Below are positions 1-10,733 of a DNA stretch of 64,000 bases, piece after piece (position 1 is the first letter of the stretch; the number at the start of each line of letters is the position of its first letter). Below the pieces are notes generated by a model. The model saw only the letters and a program-made list of their open reading frames with translations. It searched no databases and was not told where the DNA came from. Made by a program: the position numbers and the translations under genes. The stretch comes from Bifidobacterium crudilactis (GTDB taxonomy: Bacteria; Actinomycetota; Actinomycetes; Actinomycetales; Bifidobacteriaceae), in contig NZ_JHAL01000001.1 of NCBI RefSeq assembly GCF_000738005.1, positions 183,108 to 247,107 on the forward strand. The letters run 5' to 3'.

Positions 1-1024
<1,024 letters not shown>

Positions 1025-1103
1025 GCGGGCGCTGCCAGCAGCGGTTCACCATGGTGGACCAGCATGCGAGAGATACAGAAACGATTGAAGCTAAGGAATA
1101 ACA

Positions 1104-3767
1104 GTGGCAGACGATACTCATTCACAGAATCCCGATGAGGGGCAGCCGAATGAATCAGGCGGCGCTCTTGAACCATTGAGCCCGCAAGAGCTTGATAACA
1201 CGGATTACGGTCTGATCAGCGGCGAACGCATCCAGGCCATGGATTTGCAGCAGGAGATGCGCGAATCCTACCTGGCCTATGCACTGTCGGTGATTGTCGA
1301 ACGCGCGTTGCCGGATGTTCGAGACGGTATGAAGCCGGTGCACCGCCGTGTGATCTATGCGATGTACGACGGGGGATACCGCCCTGATCGCGGATACAAC
1401 AAATGCTCCCGCGTTGTCGGTGATGTGATGGGTAAATACCACCCGCACGGTGACTCGGCAATCTACGACACCCTCGTCCGTATGGCGCAGTCCTGGTCGA
1501 TGCGATACATGTTGGTGGACGGGCAGGGAAACTTCGGTTCCCCCGGTGACGATCCTGCAGCAGCCATGCGTTACACGGAATGCCGTATGGCGCCGTTGGC
1601 TATGGAGATGGTACGCGACATCGACAAGGACACCGTTGATTTCGCGCCGAATTACGACGGTAAAACCCAGGAACCGACTGTTCTGCCCTCACGCTTCCCG
1701 AACCTTCTGGTCAATGGTTCGGCAGGCATCGCCGTCGGCATGGCCACGAACATACCTCCGCATAATATGCGCGAGGTGGCCGAAGGCGTGCATTGGGCCC
1801 TTGACCATCCTGAGGCCACTCGCGAGGAATTGCTGGAGTCTCTGATATCCATCATCAAGGGACCTGATTTCCCGACCGGAGCGACGATTCTCGGGCACAA
1901 GGGTATCGAACAGGCATATCGAACGGGTCGTGGGCTCATCACGATGCGGGCCGTGGTGAATACCGAGGAAATCAAGGGCCGCATGTGCCTGGTGGTCACC
2001 GAGCTGCCCTATCAGGTCAATCCCGACCGTCTCGCGTCATCGATACGAGAAGGCGTGCGCGACGGCAAGATTCAGGGCATCGCCGATATGCGAGACGAGA
2101 CATCAGGGCGTACGGGGCAGCGTCTGGTGCTGGTCCTCAAACGCGATGCCGTACCCAAGGTCGTCCTCAACAACCTCTACAAGCATTCCCAGCTGCAGCA
2201 GACCTTCGGCGCGAATATGCTCGCCTTGGTCGACGGCGTGCCCAGGACCCTGTCGATTGATGCCTTCATCCGGCATTGGGTGAACCACGAGCTCGACGTG
2301 GTCGAACGTCGTACGAAGTATTTGAAGCGCGAGGCCGAAGAGCGCGACCATATCCTGCAGGGCTATCTCAAGGCTCTCGACATGATAGACGAGGTCATCT
2401 CGCTGATTCGCGGATCGCGGGATGTGGAAACCGCACGAACAGGGTTGATGAGTCTGCTCGATGTGGACAACGTGCAGGCCGACGCCATCTTGGCGATGCA
2501 GCTTCGCCGTCTTGCGGCACTTGAACGTCAGAAAATCATTGACGAGCACGAAGAGCTTATGCGCCGCATTGCCGATTACGATGACATTCTCGCCAAGCCC
2601 GAACGTCAGCGCAAGATAGTCGGAGACGAACTCGACGAGATCGTCGGCAAATACAGCGACGAACGCCGAACCAAGATTCTTCCGTATTCGGGAGAGATGA
2701 ACGTCGAGGATTTGATCGCCGAGGAGAATGTGGTGGTGACAGTCACCCATTCCGGGTTCATCAAGCGCACCAAGGCCGAGGAATACCGTGCACAGCATCG
2801 TGGAGGCAAGGGCATCAAGGGTGCCAAGCTGCGTGAGGATGACGTGGTCGACCACTTCTTCCTGACCAGCACGCATAACTGGCTGCTCTTCTTCACCAAC
2901 AGAGGTCGGGTTTACAGAATCAAGGCGTACGAGATTCCCGAAGGGTCGCGAGATTCCAAGGGGCAGCACGTCGCCAATCTTCTGCAGTTCGGACCGGAAG
3001 AGAAGATTCAGCAGGTGCTGTCCATCCACGACTACGACGAGGCGCAGTATCTGGTTCTCGCCACGCGCACCGGCAAAGTCAAGAAAACACGTCTGAGCGA
3101 ATACGATTCCCCACGACAGGGCGGTCTGATTGCCGTGCGGTTGATGGATATCGAGGATTCGACGGACGGGTTGCAGGATGAGTTGGTGGGTGCGGCCCTA
3201 TGCAACGCCAAGGACGACATCATTCTGGTCTCGCGTCTCGGCATGAGCGTGAAATTCCCGGCCGAGGACGGCACGCTTCGCCCGATGGGACGTCAGACCG
3301 CAGGTGTTCAGGGAATGCGTTTCCGCGAAGGGGATTCCATGCTGAGCATGGACGTGGTTCCTGAGGAATCAGAGGATGATTTGCTCGTGGTGACCAACGA
3401 GGGCTACGCAAAGCGCACGGCACTCTCCGAGTACCGTCTGCAGGGACGAAACGGTTTCGGCGTCAAGGCCATTCAGCTTGTCGAAGGCCGTGGTTCGCTG
3501 GTCGGCGCCGTCGTCGTAAACGAGGACGACCAGATACTCGCCATCATGAAATCCGGGAAGGTCATTCGCTCCAATGTCAACGAGGTGAAAAGAACCGGTC
3601 GCACCACGCAGGGAGTGACGCTGGCCAAACCGGACAAGGGTGACGAGATTCTTTCCATCGCGCGCAACGAGGAAAGCGAAGACGAGGTCGAGGCGGTGGA
3701 GGCTCAGGCCGAAAACGCGGAAAACGGTGCCGAATCTGCTGAGATTGTGGAAAAGCCGGCAGAATAG
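1104..3767 (+). CDS. gyrA: DNA gyrase subunit A
   Basis: Breakage-reunion subunit of DNA gyrase, 887 residues, full length for the family. It starts with GTG at 1104, seven bases after an AAGGAA ribosome site. The catalytic tyrosine is Tyr157 in RYTEC, and the quinolone-resistance region (HGDSAIYD) carries Ser118 and Asp122, matching the wild-type residues at E. coli positions 83 and 87. The C-terminal half shows repeated beta-pinwheel blades of GyrA-box type (for example QGGLIAVRL). The last 40 residues are an acidic Glu/Ala-rich tail. An N-terminal extension of about 35 residues precedes the conserved core, as in other actinobacteria. Confidence 0.98.
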   Translation: MADDTHSQNPDEGQPNESGGALEPLSPQELDNTDYGLISGERIQAMDLQQEMRESYLAYALSVIVERALPDVRDGMKPVHRRVIYAMYDGGYRPDRGYNKCSRVVGDVMGKYHPHGDSAIYDTLVRMAQSWSMRYMLVDGQGNFGSPGDDPAAAMRYTECRMAPLAMEMVRDIDKDTVDFAPNYDGKTQEPTVLPSRFPNLLVNGSAGIAVGMATNIPPHNMREVAEGVHWALDHPEATREELLESLISIIKGPDFPTGATILGHKGIEQAYRTGRGLITMRAVVNTEEIKGRMCLVVTELPYQVNPDRLASSIREGVRDGKIQGIADMRDETSGRTGQRLVLVLKRDAVPKVVLNNLYKHSQLQQTFGANMLALVDGVPRTLSIDAFIRHWVNHELDVVERRTKYLKREAEERDHILQGYLKALDMIDEVISLIRGSRDVETARTGLMSLLDVDNVQADAILAMQLRRLAALERQKIIDEHEELMRRIADYDDILAKPERQRKIVGDELDEIVGKYSDERRTKILPYSGEMNVEDLIAEENVVVTVTHSGFIKRTKAEEYRAQHRGGKGIKGAKLREDDVVDHFFLTSTHNWLLFFTNRGRVYRIKAYEIPEGSRDSKGQHVANLLQFGPEEKIQQVLSIHDYDEAQYLVLATRTGKVKKTRLSEYDSPRQGGLIAVRLMDIEDSTDGLQDELVGAALCNAKDDIILVSRLGMSVKFPAEDGTLRPMGRQTAGVQGMRFREGDSMLSMDVVPEESEDDLLVVTNEGYAKRTALSEYRLQGRNGFGVKAIQLVEGRGSLVGAVVVNEDDQILAIMKSGKVIRSNVNEVKRTGRTTQGVTLAKPDKGDEILSIARNEESEDEVEAVEAQAENAENGAESAEIVEKPAE

Positions 3768-3833
3768 TCCAAGCGGTCAAGTTTGACTGGTAGCCTCACA
3801 TCAGATGTCAGGCAAATCGAACAAGGAGAAGCG

Positions 3834-4406
3834 ATGAGCCAGAATACAGGTGAACCGATCGACTCGCATGACGAGAACGGTGAACAGCAGGAGCAGTCGG
3901 GGCGCACTGCACGTTCATTCTCGTCCAAGCCGTTGATCAGTACCGAAGCGGCTGGCCAGCATGCCGCGGGAGCAGGTGCCGCACTTCCTTTGAGCACCCC
4001 CAAATCCGCCGTCTCTTCGGGTGCGAAGAAGCCTTCGGTACCCAGAGCCCGGAGAATGCGTCTGTCGTTGACCAGGATCGATCCCTGGTCGATTACCAAG
4101 GTGTCATTCCTCCTGGCCATTGCCGGAGCCATTATTCAGATCGTCGCCATGGCCCTGATCTGGTTGCTGCTGAACTCCATCGGTCTTTTCGACAATGTGA
4201 CCCAGCTGCTTTCCAAAACCGGTCTCGATGCCGGAGGGTTCGATTTCAGCAGCGTGCTGAGCCTGAGCACGGTACTGAGCGCGGTAACCATTTTCTCGAT
4301 TTTCGAGGTCGTGCTGGTGGTCGTGCTGGCAACGATCGTCGCGTTCCTGTACAACATCGTCAGCTCATTGGTAGGTGGCGTGCATGTTACCTTGGGCGAC
4401 GACTGA
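3834..4406 (+). CDS. DUF3566 transmembrane protein downstream of gyrA
   Basis: Membrane protein of 190 residues. The open frame extends upstream to a TTG at 3783, but ATG 3834 follows an AAGGAGAAG site and is the better start. Residues 1 to about 75 are polar and probably disordered (Gln, Ser and Ala rich). They are followed by a basic segment (RARRMRLSLTRIDPWS) and two or three hydrophobic helices. DUF3566 proteins immediately downstream of gyrA are a recognised actinobacterial arrangement; their role is unknown. A strong hairpin follows, suggesting it ends the gyrase transcript. Confidence 0.85.
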   Translation: MSQNTGEPIDSHDENGEQQEQSGRTARSFSSKPLISTEAAGQHAAGAGAALPLSTPKSAVSSGAKKPSVPRARRMRLSLTRIDPWSITKVSFLLAIAGAIIQIVAMALIWLLLNSIGLFDNVTQLLSKTGLDAGGFDFSSVLSLSTVLSAVTIFSIFEVVLVVVLATIVAFLYNIVSSLVGGVHVTLGDD

Positions 4407-4421
4407 ACACCACTGAAAATC

Positions 4422-4467
4422 AGCAAACAGCGCAGTTCGCCGACATGGGCGACCTGCGCTGTTTGCT
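4422..4467 (+). terminator. Hairpin terminator after the gyrase operon
   Basis: A perfect 14-base stem (AGCAAACAGCGCAG at 4422-4435 with its complement at 4454-4467) encloses an 18-base interior that can itself pair in part. No long T-run follows, so this is inferred from stem strength and position between two operons. Confidence 0.7.
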
Positions 4468-4529
4468 AAGTATCGCCATAAGCGATGCCACACATCGGCG
4501 GATATGAAAAAGCCAGAGGGAGGGCGATC

Positions 4530-5756
4530 ATGGACGGCCTGGATGTTCGTGCCACACACTTGCCCGATGGTCTGCCCGGCGATCAGTGGCAGGACGATGA
4601 TGTCATTGCAGGATACCAACGGCGTACGGTCGTTCTCGGACAGGACAGCGAAGGCGACTCGATCGCGACCTTCATCAGGAAAGCGCCAGCGTCGGATGAT
4701 GCGGACGAGAAACGGCACGGGCGATGCTTGCGGAAGCTGTGGGCGCGTACCCGGACGACAGTGTTCCATACGCCGGAACGTCGCCCGAGGCCAAAGGCGA
4801 TCATGTACATCCATGGATGGAACGATTACTTCTATCGGCGGCACGTATCGGAATATTGGGAAAGCCTGGGCGTGCGTTTCTATGCCGTGGATCTGCGCAG
4901 ATACGGCCGAAGTCTACGAAGCGGAGAGATATCCGGATATATCGATGACCTGCATGAGTACAGGGCGGAACTCAACGCCCTGCATGACCTTGTCGTTGAG
5001 GAACAAGGCCCGGACGTACGCATCATGGTGGTCGGGCACTCCCAAGGAGGCTTGATAGCTTCGTTGTGGATGAACACGGACCATCCCACGCATGTCACCG
5101 CCATGGCATTGAACTCCCCGTGGCTTGAACTACAGGGCAATCGGATGCTTCGCATCATCTCGACCCCGGTGCTCAAAGGGCTGCTGCTCAGAGGTGCGCA
5201 CAGTGCATTGCCTATACCCGACCCGGGTTTCTACCAGCGAACGATACTCAGGAAACTCGGAGGGCAATGGGATTACGATGCCTATCCCTTCTCGGATGAG
5301 CAGCAGTTCCTTCCACGGGCCGGATGGCTGGAAGCGATTTACCGGGCTCAGGCGGAAATAGCAGGCGGCCTTGATATCCAGGTCCCAGTTCTGGTGAGCA
5401 CTTCGGACCGCACGATGCTGCAGTTGACCTGGGACGAGAGGATGAGGGAGAGCGACTCAGTGCTGGACGTCATAGCCATACGGGAGGCGGCGCTCAAGCT
5501 GGGGGATTTGGTTACCATCGCGACCATTCACCAGGGCATACACGACCTGACGATGTCATACCCCCGTCCGCGAAGAAGGTATTTCGCGATGGTCACCCGA
5601 TGGTCGGCACAGAATGCCTGGCATGAGGAATTCCCCGAGCAGGCGGTCGCTGATGCCCTCGCCACCGTCAGCGCGGCGGGGGAGCGAACGACGAACAGCT
5701 TCGACGATGTCGTTCGACAGAACGATTTCGAGGCTTCGACAACGGGAATAGTCTGA
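4530..5756 (+). CDS. Alpha/beta hydrolase, lysophospholipase / monoacylglycerol lipase type
   Basis: Serine hydrolase of about 408 residues in the S33 / hydrolase-4 group. The open frame reaches 4485, but ATG 4530 has a GAGGGAGGG ribosome site and is preferred. Seen: the oxyanion-hole region YIHGWNDYF, the nucleophile elbow GHSQGG and a late His in TIHQGIHDLTMS that would complete the Ser-Asp-His triad. There is no signal peptide, so it is probably cytoplasmic or membrane-associated. The substrate cannot be read from sequence. The next gene (VanZ-RDD) begins five bases after this stop, with its ribosome site overlapping it, so the two are co-transcribed and probably translationally coupled. 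Confidence 0.8.
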   Translation: MDGLDVRATHLPDGLPGDQWQDDDVIAGYQRRTVVLGQDSEGDSIATFIRKAPASDDADEKRHGRCLRKLWARTRTTVFHTPERRPRPKAIMYIHGWNDYFYRRHVSEYWESLGVRFYAVDLRRYGRSLRSGEISGYIDDLHEYRAELNALHDLVVEEQGPDVRIMVVGHSQGGLIASLWMNTDHPTHVTAMALNSPWLELQGNRMLRIISTPVLKGLLLRGAHSALPIPDPGFYQRTILRKLGGQWDYDAYPFSDEQQFLPRAGWLEAIYRAQAEIAGGLDIQVPVLVSTSDRTMLQLTWDERMRESDSVLDVIAIREAALKLGDLVTIATIHQGIHDLTMSYPRPRRRYFAMVTRWSAQNAWHEEFPEQAVADALATVSAAGERTTNSFDDVVRQNDFEASTTGIV

Positions 5757-5760
5757 GGAT

Positions 5761-6804
5761 ATGCTCGGATTCCTCGGATACTTCAGCGTCTCCTTCATCA
5801 CCGCAGTCGCCATATGGCCTGTCGTCTCGCTGATATTGACCATACCGATTCTCGCGGTGATCTATCACCGATATCACGCCTTGCATTTCACGGCGGCATT
5901 CTCGGCGTATCTCGTGGTGCTGTATCTGCTGGCGCTGGTGTGCTTCACCTTGTGGCCCATGCCCGATAATCCCGCTGCATTCTGCGCAAGCCATCATCTG
6001 CACGCGCAGTTGAATCCCTTCGAATTTCTGACGGATGTTTCGCGGGGCGGGCTTTACGCCATACTTCAGATCGTGATGAACGTGTTGTTCTTCGTCCCTT
6101 TGGGCTTCATCATGTCAAGGGTGTTCCGGTGGCGTTTCACCGTGGCTCTTCCCATGTGCTTCGCGACATCCCTGATGATCGAAACGGCGCAGCTCACCGG
6201 GGCATTCGGTTTCTATCCATGCTCCTACAGACTGTTCGATGTGGACGACCTGCTGTGGAACACCGTGGGCGGAGTCATAGGTTTTCTGATGGCGTTGGCA
6301 TTCGCCAGGTGGATTCCCGTACGCACGAAGGCCGCTGATGATGTGGTTACTCGTCCCGGGTTCATTCATCGCGTGGTGTCCTTGGCGATTGACCTGACGT
6401 GCATCTACGGCCTTGCAGGCACTCTCGGGCTGGGATTCGTCGTTGTGGTGGTGAAGGCAGGCACCTACAACATGAACGGAACGTATGGTTTCGCAGGAAT
6501 GACGATTACCTCATCAGGCATGAGAATCGTCGTGCTCGCCCTTATGGCGATGTCGTTCCTCATATTCGAGCTGATGATGCCGGTACTTGCCAGAGGGCAG
6601 ACCCTGGGCGGGCGATTCACGCATATGACCGTGGAGGGCAAAGAACGTACAGGATGGCGACGCACGGCCTTCTATGCCGGACGGACCGTCGTCCTGGCTG
6701 CGGTCCTGGGGCCCTGGGGAATTCCTGCGTTGTCCTTTGCCGTGGTGCTGGTTCTGCTGATATTTTGGCTCGTGAAACGTCAGATGCCTTATGATCTGAT
6801 CTGA
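5761..6804 (+). CDS. VanZ-like membrane protein fused to an RDD domain
   Basis: Polytopic membrane protein of 347 residues. The first 190 residues form a VanZ-like domain: several helices, the FVPLGF motif, and a conserved IETAQ followed by DVDDLLWNTVGG. The second half begins with an RDD-type motif (RVVSLAIDLTCIYG) and three more hydrophobic segments. VanZ of enterococci gives low-level teicoplanin resistance; RDD domains are found in small transporters and membrane-quality proteins. The function of the fusion is not known. It is coupled to the lipase-like gene upstream, hinting at a joint lipid or envelope role (inference). Confidence 0.8.
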   Translation: MLGFLGYFSVSFITAVAIWPVVSLILTIPILAVIYHRYHALHFTAAFSAYLVVLYLLALVCFTLWPMPDNPAAFCASHHLHAQLNPFEFLTDVSRGGLYAILQIVMNVLFFVPLGFIMSRVFRWRFTVALPMCFATSLMIETAQLTGAFGFYPCSYRLFDVDDLLWNTVGGVIGFLMALAFARWIPVRTKAADDVVTRPGFIHRVVSLAIDLTCIYGLAGTLGLGFVVVVVKAGTYNMNGTYGFAGMTITSSGMRIVVLALMAMSFLIFELMMPVLARGQTLGGRFTHMTVEGKERTGWRRTAFYAGRTVVLAAVLGPWGIPALSFAVVLVLLIFWLVKRQMPYDLI

Positions 6805-6820
6805 TTCGGCCAGTCAGAGC

Positions 6821-6934
6821 CGTTTGTGTAGGGAATTTGTTGGAGATGGCGAGTGGCGGTATTGCTGGACATTGCAATACCGCCACTCGCCCTTCGGTGA
6901 TGTCTGTTGTTTCAGAAATAATCCCTACACACGC
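6821..6934. repeat. Convergent-intergenic inverted motif pair, copy 1
   Basis: Arms CGTTTGTGTAGGGA (6821-6834) and its imperfect complement (6920-6934, ATCCCTACACACGCG) bracket a hairpin between converging genes. The same arms recur at 32676-32789 (also 114 bases long) and, turned outward, at 52291-52427. Only the arms are shared between copies; the interiors differ. Confidence 0.7.
6848..6891. terminator. Bidirectional hairpin between VanZ-RDD and gabT
   Basis: Perfect 18-base stem (6848-6865 with 6874-6891) and an eight-base loop, lying between converging genes that end at 6804 (+) and 6950 (-). It sits inside the copy 1 repeat arms. No long T-run is adjacent, so termination is inferred from stem strength. 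Confidence 0.75.
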
Positions 6935-6949
6935 GGATTGATGACCTGT

Positions 6950-8335
6950 TTAGCGGGCGCTTTCTTCGATGATGATGGCTTTAAGGACATCCAGGGCTTC
7001 GTTGAGCTCATCGTCCGTGATGACCAGGGGTGGCAGGAGTCTGATGACGTTGCCGTTGATGCCGCAGGTCAGCATGATGAGTCCGGCCTGCATGGCCTTG
7101 GCGACGATGCGAGCGACCAGGGGCTTGTTGGGCTGCATGCTTCCGGACTCGACGAATTCGATGGCCTGCATGGCTCCCAGACCACGCACTTCGGCAACGG
7201 TATCCAGAGATTCCACCAAGGGATTCAGCGAAGATGCGATTACGGAGGAGATATGCCGCGAACGCTCGTTGAGGTCCTTGCTTTCCATAATCGAAATCGC
7301 AGCCAATGCCGCGGCGCAGGACACCGGATTGCCGCCATAGGTGCCACCGATGCCTCCCGGCTGGACGCTATCCATGATTTCAGCCCGTCCGGTGACTGCG
7401 GAAATCGGCATGCCGCCTCCAAGAGCCTTGGCGGTGGTGATGAGATCAGGAACGACTCCGAAGTGATCGGAGGCGAACCATTCGCCGGTGCGGCAGAATC
7501 CCGACTGGATTTCATCGGAGACATAGAGAACGCCGTTCTCATGTGCCCACTCGGACAAGGTTTTGAGGAAGCCCTCGGCCGGGACGATGAAGCCGCCCTC
7601 GCCCTGCAGCGGTTCTGCGATGATCGCAGCGACGTTCTCATGACCTACCAGCAGTTCGATTTTCTCGATGCTGTCTTTCGCCGCTGCTACACCATCGCTG
7701 CCGAATGCGTCACGAAGCGGGTATGAGTAGGGAACAGGGTAGATATCGGGGGCAAAGGCACCGAATCCACGCTTGTACGGCGAGGATTTCGTGGTCATGG
7801 CCATCGTCAGATTGGTTCGTCCGTGAAATGCGTTCTCCATCACGATCACCGCTGAACGTCCCGTGTATTTACGGGCGATTTTGACGGCGTTCTCGACGGC
7901 TTCCGCACCCGAATTCAACAGCACGCTTTTCTTCGGGAAATCGCCTGGGGTATGTTCCGCGAGTTTCTCGCAGACCTCGACATAGCTCTCATACGGAGTT
8001 GTGGCGAAATTGGTGTGCGTCAGTTTGGCCACGGCCGTCTGAACCGCCTCGACGACCTCCGGTGCGGCGTTGCCGACCCCTGTGACCGCGATACCTGCGG
8101 CGAGATCGATGAAACGATTGCCGTCTACATCGGTGATGGTCGATCCCGAAGCGCTTTGCGCGAAGACCGGCATATAGGCTCCGACACCGGCGCTGACGGC
8201 CTGATGATGCCGCGTGGTCAAGGCCTGGGACTTCGGGCCGGGAATCGAGGTACGCAGTTCGCGGGCCCGCTGGGGGATATCCGACACGGTGGAAATGGGG
8301 GTTGCGGAGAAGCTGTCTGTGGACATGACTGTCAT
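6950..8335 (-). CDS. gabT: Class III aminotransferase, 4-aminobutyrate (GABA) transaminase type
   Basis: PLP-dependent omega-aminotransferase of 461 residues (458 from the second ATG at 8326, which has the better-spaced AGAAAG site). Seen: the NSGAEAVENA phosphate-binding region, SDEIQSGF with the cofactor-orienting Asp274, and the Schiff-base Lys303 in TAKALGGGMP. The expected reaction is GABA + 2-oxoglutarate to succinate semialdehyde + glutamate, but beta-alanine or 5-aminovalerate cannot be excluded. It is the last gene of a four-gene operon with an amidase, a permease and a semialdehyde-reductase-like enzyme. Classical GabD (succinate-semialdehyde dehydrogenase) is absent from the window. 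Confidence 0.85.
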   Translation of the reverse strand: MTVMSTDSFSATPISTVSDIPQRARELRTSIPGPKSQALTTRHHQAVSAGVGAYMPVFAQSASGSTITDVDGNRFIDLAAGIAVTGVGNAAPEVVEAVQTAVAKLTHTNFATTPYESYVEVCEKLAEHTPGDFPKKSVLLNSGAEAVENAVKIARKYTGRSAVIVMENAFHGRTNLTMAMTTKSSPYKRGFGAFAPDIYPVPYSYPLRDAFGSDGVAAAKDSIEKIELLVGHENVAAIIAEPLQGEGGFIVPAEGFLKTLSEWAHENGVLYVSDEIQSGFCRTGEWFASDHFGVVPDLITTAKALGGGMPISAVTGRAEIMDSVQPGGIGGTYGGNPVSCAAALAAISIMESKDLNERSRHISSVIASSLNPLVESLDTVAEVRGLGAMQAIEFVESGSMQPNKPLVARIVAKAMQAGLIMLTCGINGNVIRLLPPLVITDDELNEALDVLKAIIIEESAR

Positions 8336-8371
8336 TCTTTCTGTGAAGTTACGGGTATGTAGGGTTTGGTG

Positions 8372-9223
8372 CTATTCGAATGAGGTGGCCACGGCGCTGA
8401 TGTCGTCGTGAGCGTGGCCCTTGCCATCTGACTGTGCATAGAGATCCATGACCAATGACAGCAGATCGTTGCGGAATCCGACTGAATCCATCACGGCTTT
8501 CATCAGCCCGAGGTCCTTCTCCAAAGCCGAGACCTCGAATTGGGGACTGTAGTCCTTCGTTATCGCCTTGCCGCCCTTGATATGGGCATATGGCGAGTCG
8601 GACGTTCCCCCGGCGATGACGTCCAGGAACAGTTGAGGATCGACGTTCTGGCGTTCCAGGACCTTGACCGACTGACAGGCCGCCGCGGTGATGCAGCCCA
8701 GCCAGAGGTTGCAGGCCAACTTCACCGCGGTGCCGTCACCGACCTGCGGGCCGCAGTGGACGAGTTTCTTTGATATGGCGTCAAGGAAGGGTGCCGCCTG
8801 TTCGAACAGCGTCTGCTCGCCGCCGCCGATGAGAATGAGTTGCGAGGAATTCGCCTGGTCCTTGCTCCCCATCATCATCGTTTCGATAAGATGCAGGTCA
8901 TGTGCTTTGGCGAATTCACGGACCTTTGCGGAGCCTTCGGTGCCGATGGTGGACATCTGTATCCACACCGCATCGGCTGGGGCAGCCTGATAGGACCTCT
9001 CCAATACGTCCACGACGCTGGCCGCATCGAAGACCACGATGGCGATCACGTCCGCATTGGACACGGCAGCGGCGAGCTCAGCCTCGGCTTTCAGACCGGG
9101 TCCTTCGAGTGCCTGTGCCCGTTCCACGGTGCGGTTCCATGCCGTTACCGAGAAGCCTTTGGAAGCCGCAACCGTGGCGATGCCACCACCCATGATGCCC
9201 GTACCCAAAACGGTGATATTCAT
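8372..9223 (-). CDS. Beta-hydroxyacid dehydrogenase family; probable semialdehyde reductase
   Basis: NAD(P)-dependent dehydrogenase of 283 residues in the 3-hydroxyisobutyrate dehydrogenase superfamily. The N-terminal Rossmann motif GTGIMGGG is visible, with the catalytic Lys168 in GDGTAVKLACN. The substrate loop reads MMMGSKDQANSSQL. Its G-S-K-x-x-A pattern resembles the glyoxylate / succinate-semialdehyde reductase branch (GLYR type) more than the SGG form of true 3-hydroxyisobutyrate enzymes. Between a GABA aminotransferase (36 bases downstream) and a permease, the likely role is reduction of succinate semialdehyde to 4-hydroxybutyrate; this is inference. A clear AGGAAAGGAA ribosome site supports the start. 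Confidence 0.75.
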   Translation of the reverse strand: MNITVLGTGIMGGGIATVAASKGFSVTAWNRTVERAQALEGPGLKAEAELAAAVSNADVIAIVVFDAASVVDVLERSYQAAPADAVWIQMSTIGTEGSAKVREFAKAHDLHLIETMMMGSKDQANSSQLILIGGGEQTLFEQAAPFLDAISKKLVHCGPQVGDGTAVKLACNLWLGCITAAACQSVKVLERQNVDPQLFLDVIAGGTSDSPYAHIKGGKAITKDYSPQFEVSALEKDLGLMKAVMDSVGFRNDLLSLVMDLYAQSDGKGHAHDDISAVATSFE

Positions 9224-9259
9224 GATTGTTCCTTTCCTCGATGAGGTGTGTTGAGGTAT

Positions 9260-10648
9260 TCATTCCGCTTCGTATTCAGGCGGATTGTGTTTGAATCCTT
9301 TGGTCAATGCAGCCAGGATGACGATGCCGATGGCAAGCCAGGAGAGTCCGAGTACCAACGCCTGTTTGTCGAGATTGATAAGCAGATAAGCGCAGAAGAG
9401 CGAGCCCAATGTGGGGAAGGCGATATTGCGCAGCCATCCGCCCGGCATCAGCTTCGCCCTGGTTTCCGGCGAGACTTTGAAATATGAGGCTATGACGCTG
9501 ACGTTGACCAGTGTGAATGCGGTGAAAGCCCCGAAATTGACGAAGGAGGTCGAAGTCGCCACATCAAGGAACATGGCGATGAGGCCTACGATGCCGACAA
9601 GCAGGATGCTGAGCACCGGAGTGTTGAATTTCGAGCTGAGTCGGCCGAAGATTTTTTTGGGCAGCACGCCGTCGCGTCCCATGACATAGAGCAGACGCGA
9701 CGCGCTGGCCTGTGTGGCGATGCCCGAAGTGAACTGCCCGAAGCACAGACCTGCGATGAAGATGGCCGTAAAGAGATTCCCGCCTATCTGCCCCGCGATT
9801 TCAAACGCCGCTGATGATGCATTGTCGAAGGTGCCACCGGGGTGAACCAACTGCGTGGTGTAGGCGACGATGATGAAAATCAAGCCGCCGACCGCCGCGA
9901 CGAGCATGATGGCTTTCGGCATCGTTTTACGAGGATTCTTGGTTTCCTCGGAAAGCGTGGTCACTGCATCGAATCCCAGGAAGGAATAAGCGGCTATGGC
10001 TGCGCCGGCAACGATGCCCGAGACGCCAGAACCCGAACCCAGGAACGGTTGGGTGCTGAATGCGGAGGCGACGCCGCCACCCACGATGACGCTACGCAGG
10101 GAAAGAACGACGAAGATGCCGATGACCAGAGCCTGGAAGCTCATCAGTGCAAAATTCACCTTGTCGGCGACATTGAGGCCGAAGATGTTCAAAACGGTCG
10201 TGACAATCACGAAGCCAAGAATCCACACCCAGATGGGCACGCCGGGGAATTCGGCATTGAGATATGACGCGCCGATGAGCCAGACGACCATGGGCAGGAA
10301 CAGATAGTCGAGAAGCACGGCCCAACCCACCAGGAATCCGAGCTTGGGATTAATCGATTTGCCGATGTAGGTGTATGCCGAGCCCGATTCGGGGTACAAC
10401 ACGGACATCCTACCGTAGCTGCCTGCGGTGAAGAGCATGGCGACCAGGGCAACGGTGTAGGACATCGCCGTGGCTCCATGCGAGAGTTCGGCGATGACGC
10501 CGAAGGTGCCGAGGACGATGATGGGCGTCATATACGCCAGACCGAACATCATGACGGAGCGCAGGCCCATCGTGCGCTTCAACTTAGGTTCTGCCGTGTG
10601 CTCCGCGGCGATGGCCTGTTCGCCGCTTCCAAGTGTTCCTGCGGTCAT
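9260..10648 (-). CDS. APC-superfamily amino-acid permease (GABA / amine uptake candidate)
   Basis: Polytopic transporter of 462 residues with about 12 hydrophobic helices. The first helix carries the APC motif GLAYMTPIIVLG, followed by PESGSAYTY and later GFDAVTTLSEETKNPRKTMP. The open frame runs to 10879, but that extension overlaps the amidase gene and is low-complexity. ATG 10648 has an AAAGGACC site and gives the standard length. It belongs to the APC family of amino-acid and polyamine antiporters. Operon position suggests the substrate of the neighbouring aminotransferase, such as GABA or a related amine or amide. Confidence 0.85.
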   Translation of the reverse strand: MTAGTLGSGEQAIAAEHTAEPKLKRTMGLRSVMMFGLAYMTPIIVLGTFGVIAELSHGATAMSYTVALVAMLFTAGSYGRMSVLYPESGSAYTYIGKSINPKLGFLVGWAVLLDYLFLPMVVWLIGASYLNAEFPGVPIWVWILGFVIVTTVLNIFGLNVADKVNFALMSFQALVIGIFVVLSLRSVIVGGGVASAFSTQPFLGSGSGVSGIVAGAAIAAYSFLGFDAVTTLSEETKNPRKTMPKAIMLVAAVGGLIFIIVAYTTQLVHPGGTFDNASSAAFEIAGQIGGNLFTAIFIAGLCFGQFTSGIATQASASRLLYVMGRDGVLPKKIFGRLSSKFNTPVLSILLVGIVGLIAMFLDVATSTSFVNFGAFTAFTLVNVSVIASYFKVSPETRAKLMPGGWLRNIAFPTLGSLFCAYLLINLDKQALVLGLSWLAIGIVILAALTKGFKHNPPEYEAE

Positions 10649-10733
10649 CTGATGGTCCTTTCGACGGGCGAGTGGGTTTGGGGGAAATGGGTGACGTGGA
10701 ATGGGTAAGGGGAGATTCGGGAAGGTGAGGAAG

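Noticed and set aside
2103..3029. 308-residue open frame antisense to gyrA
   Set aside because: Mirror of a conserved gene in a GC-rich genome; no motif of its own and no ribosome site.
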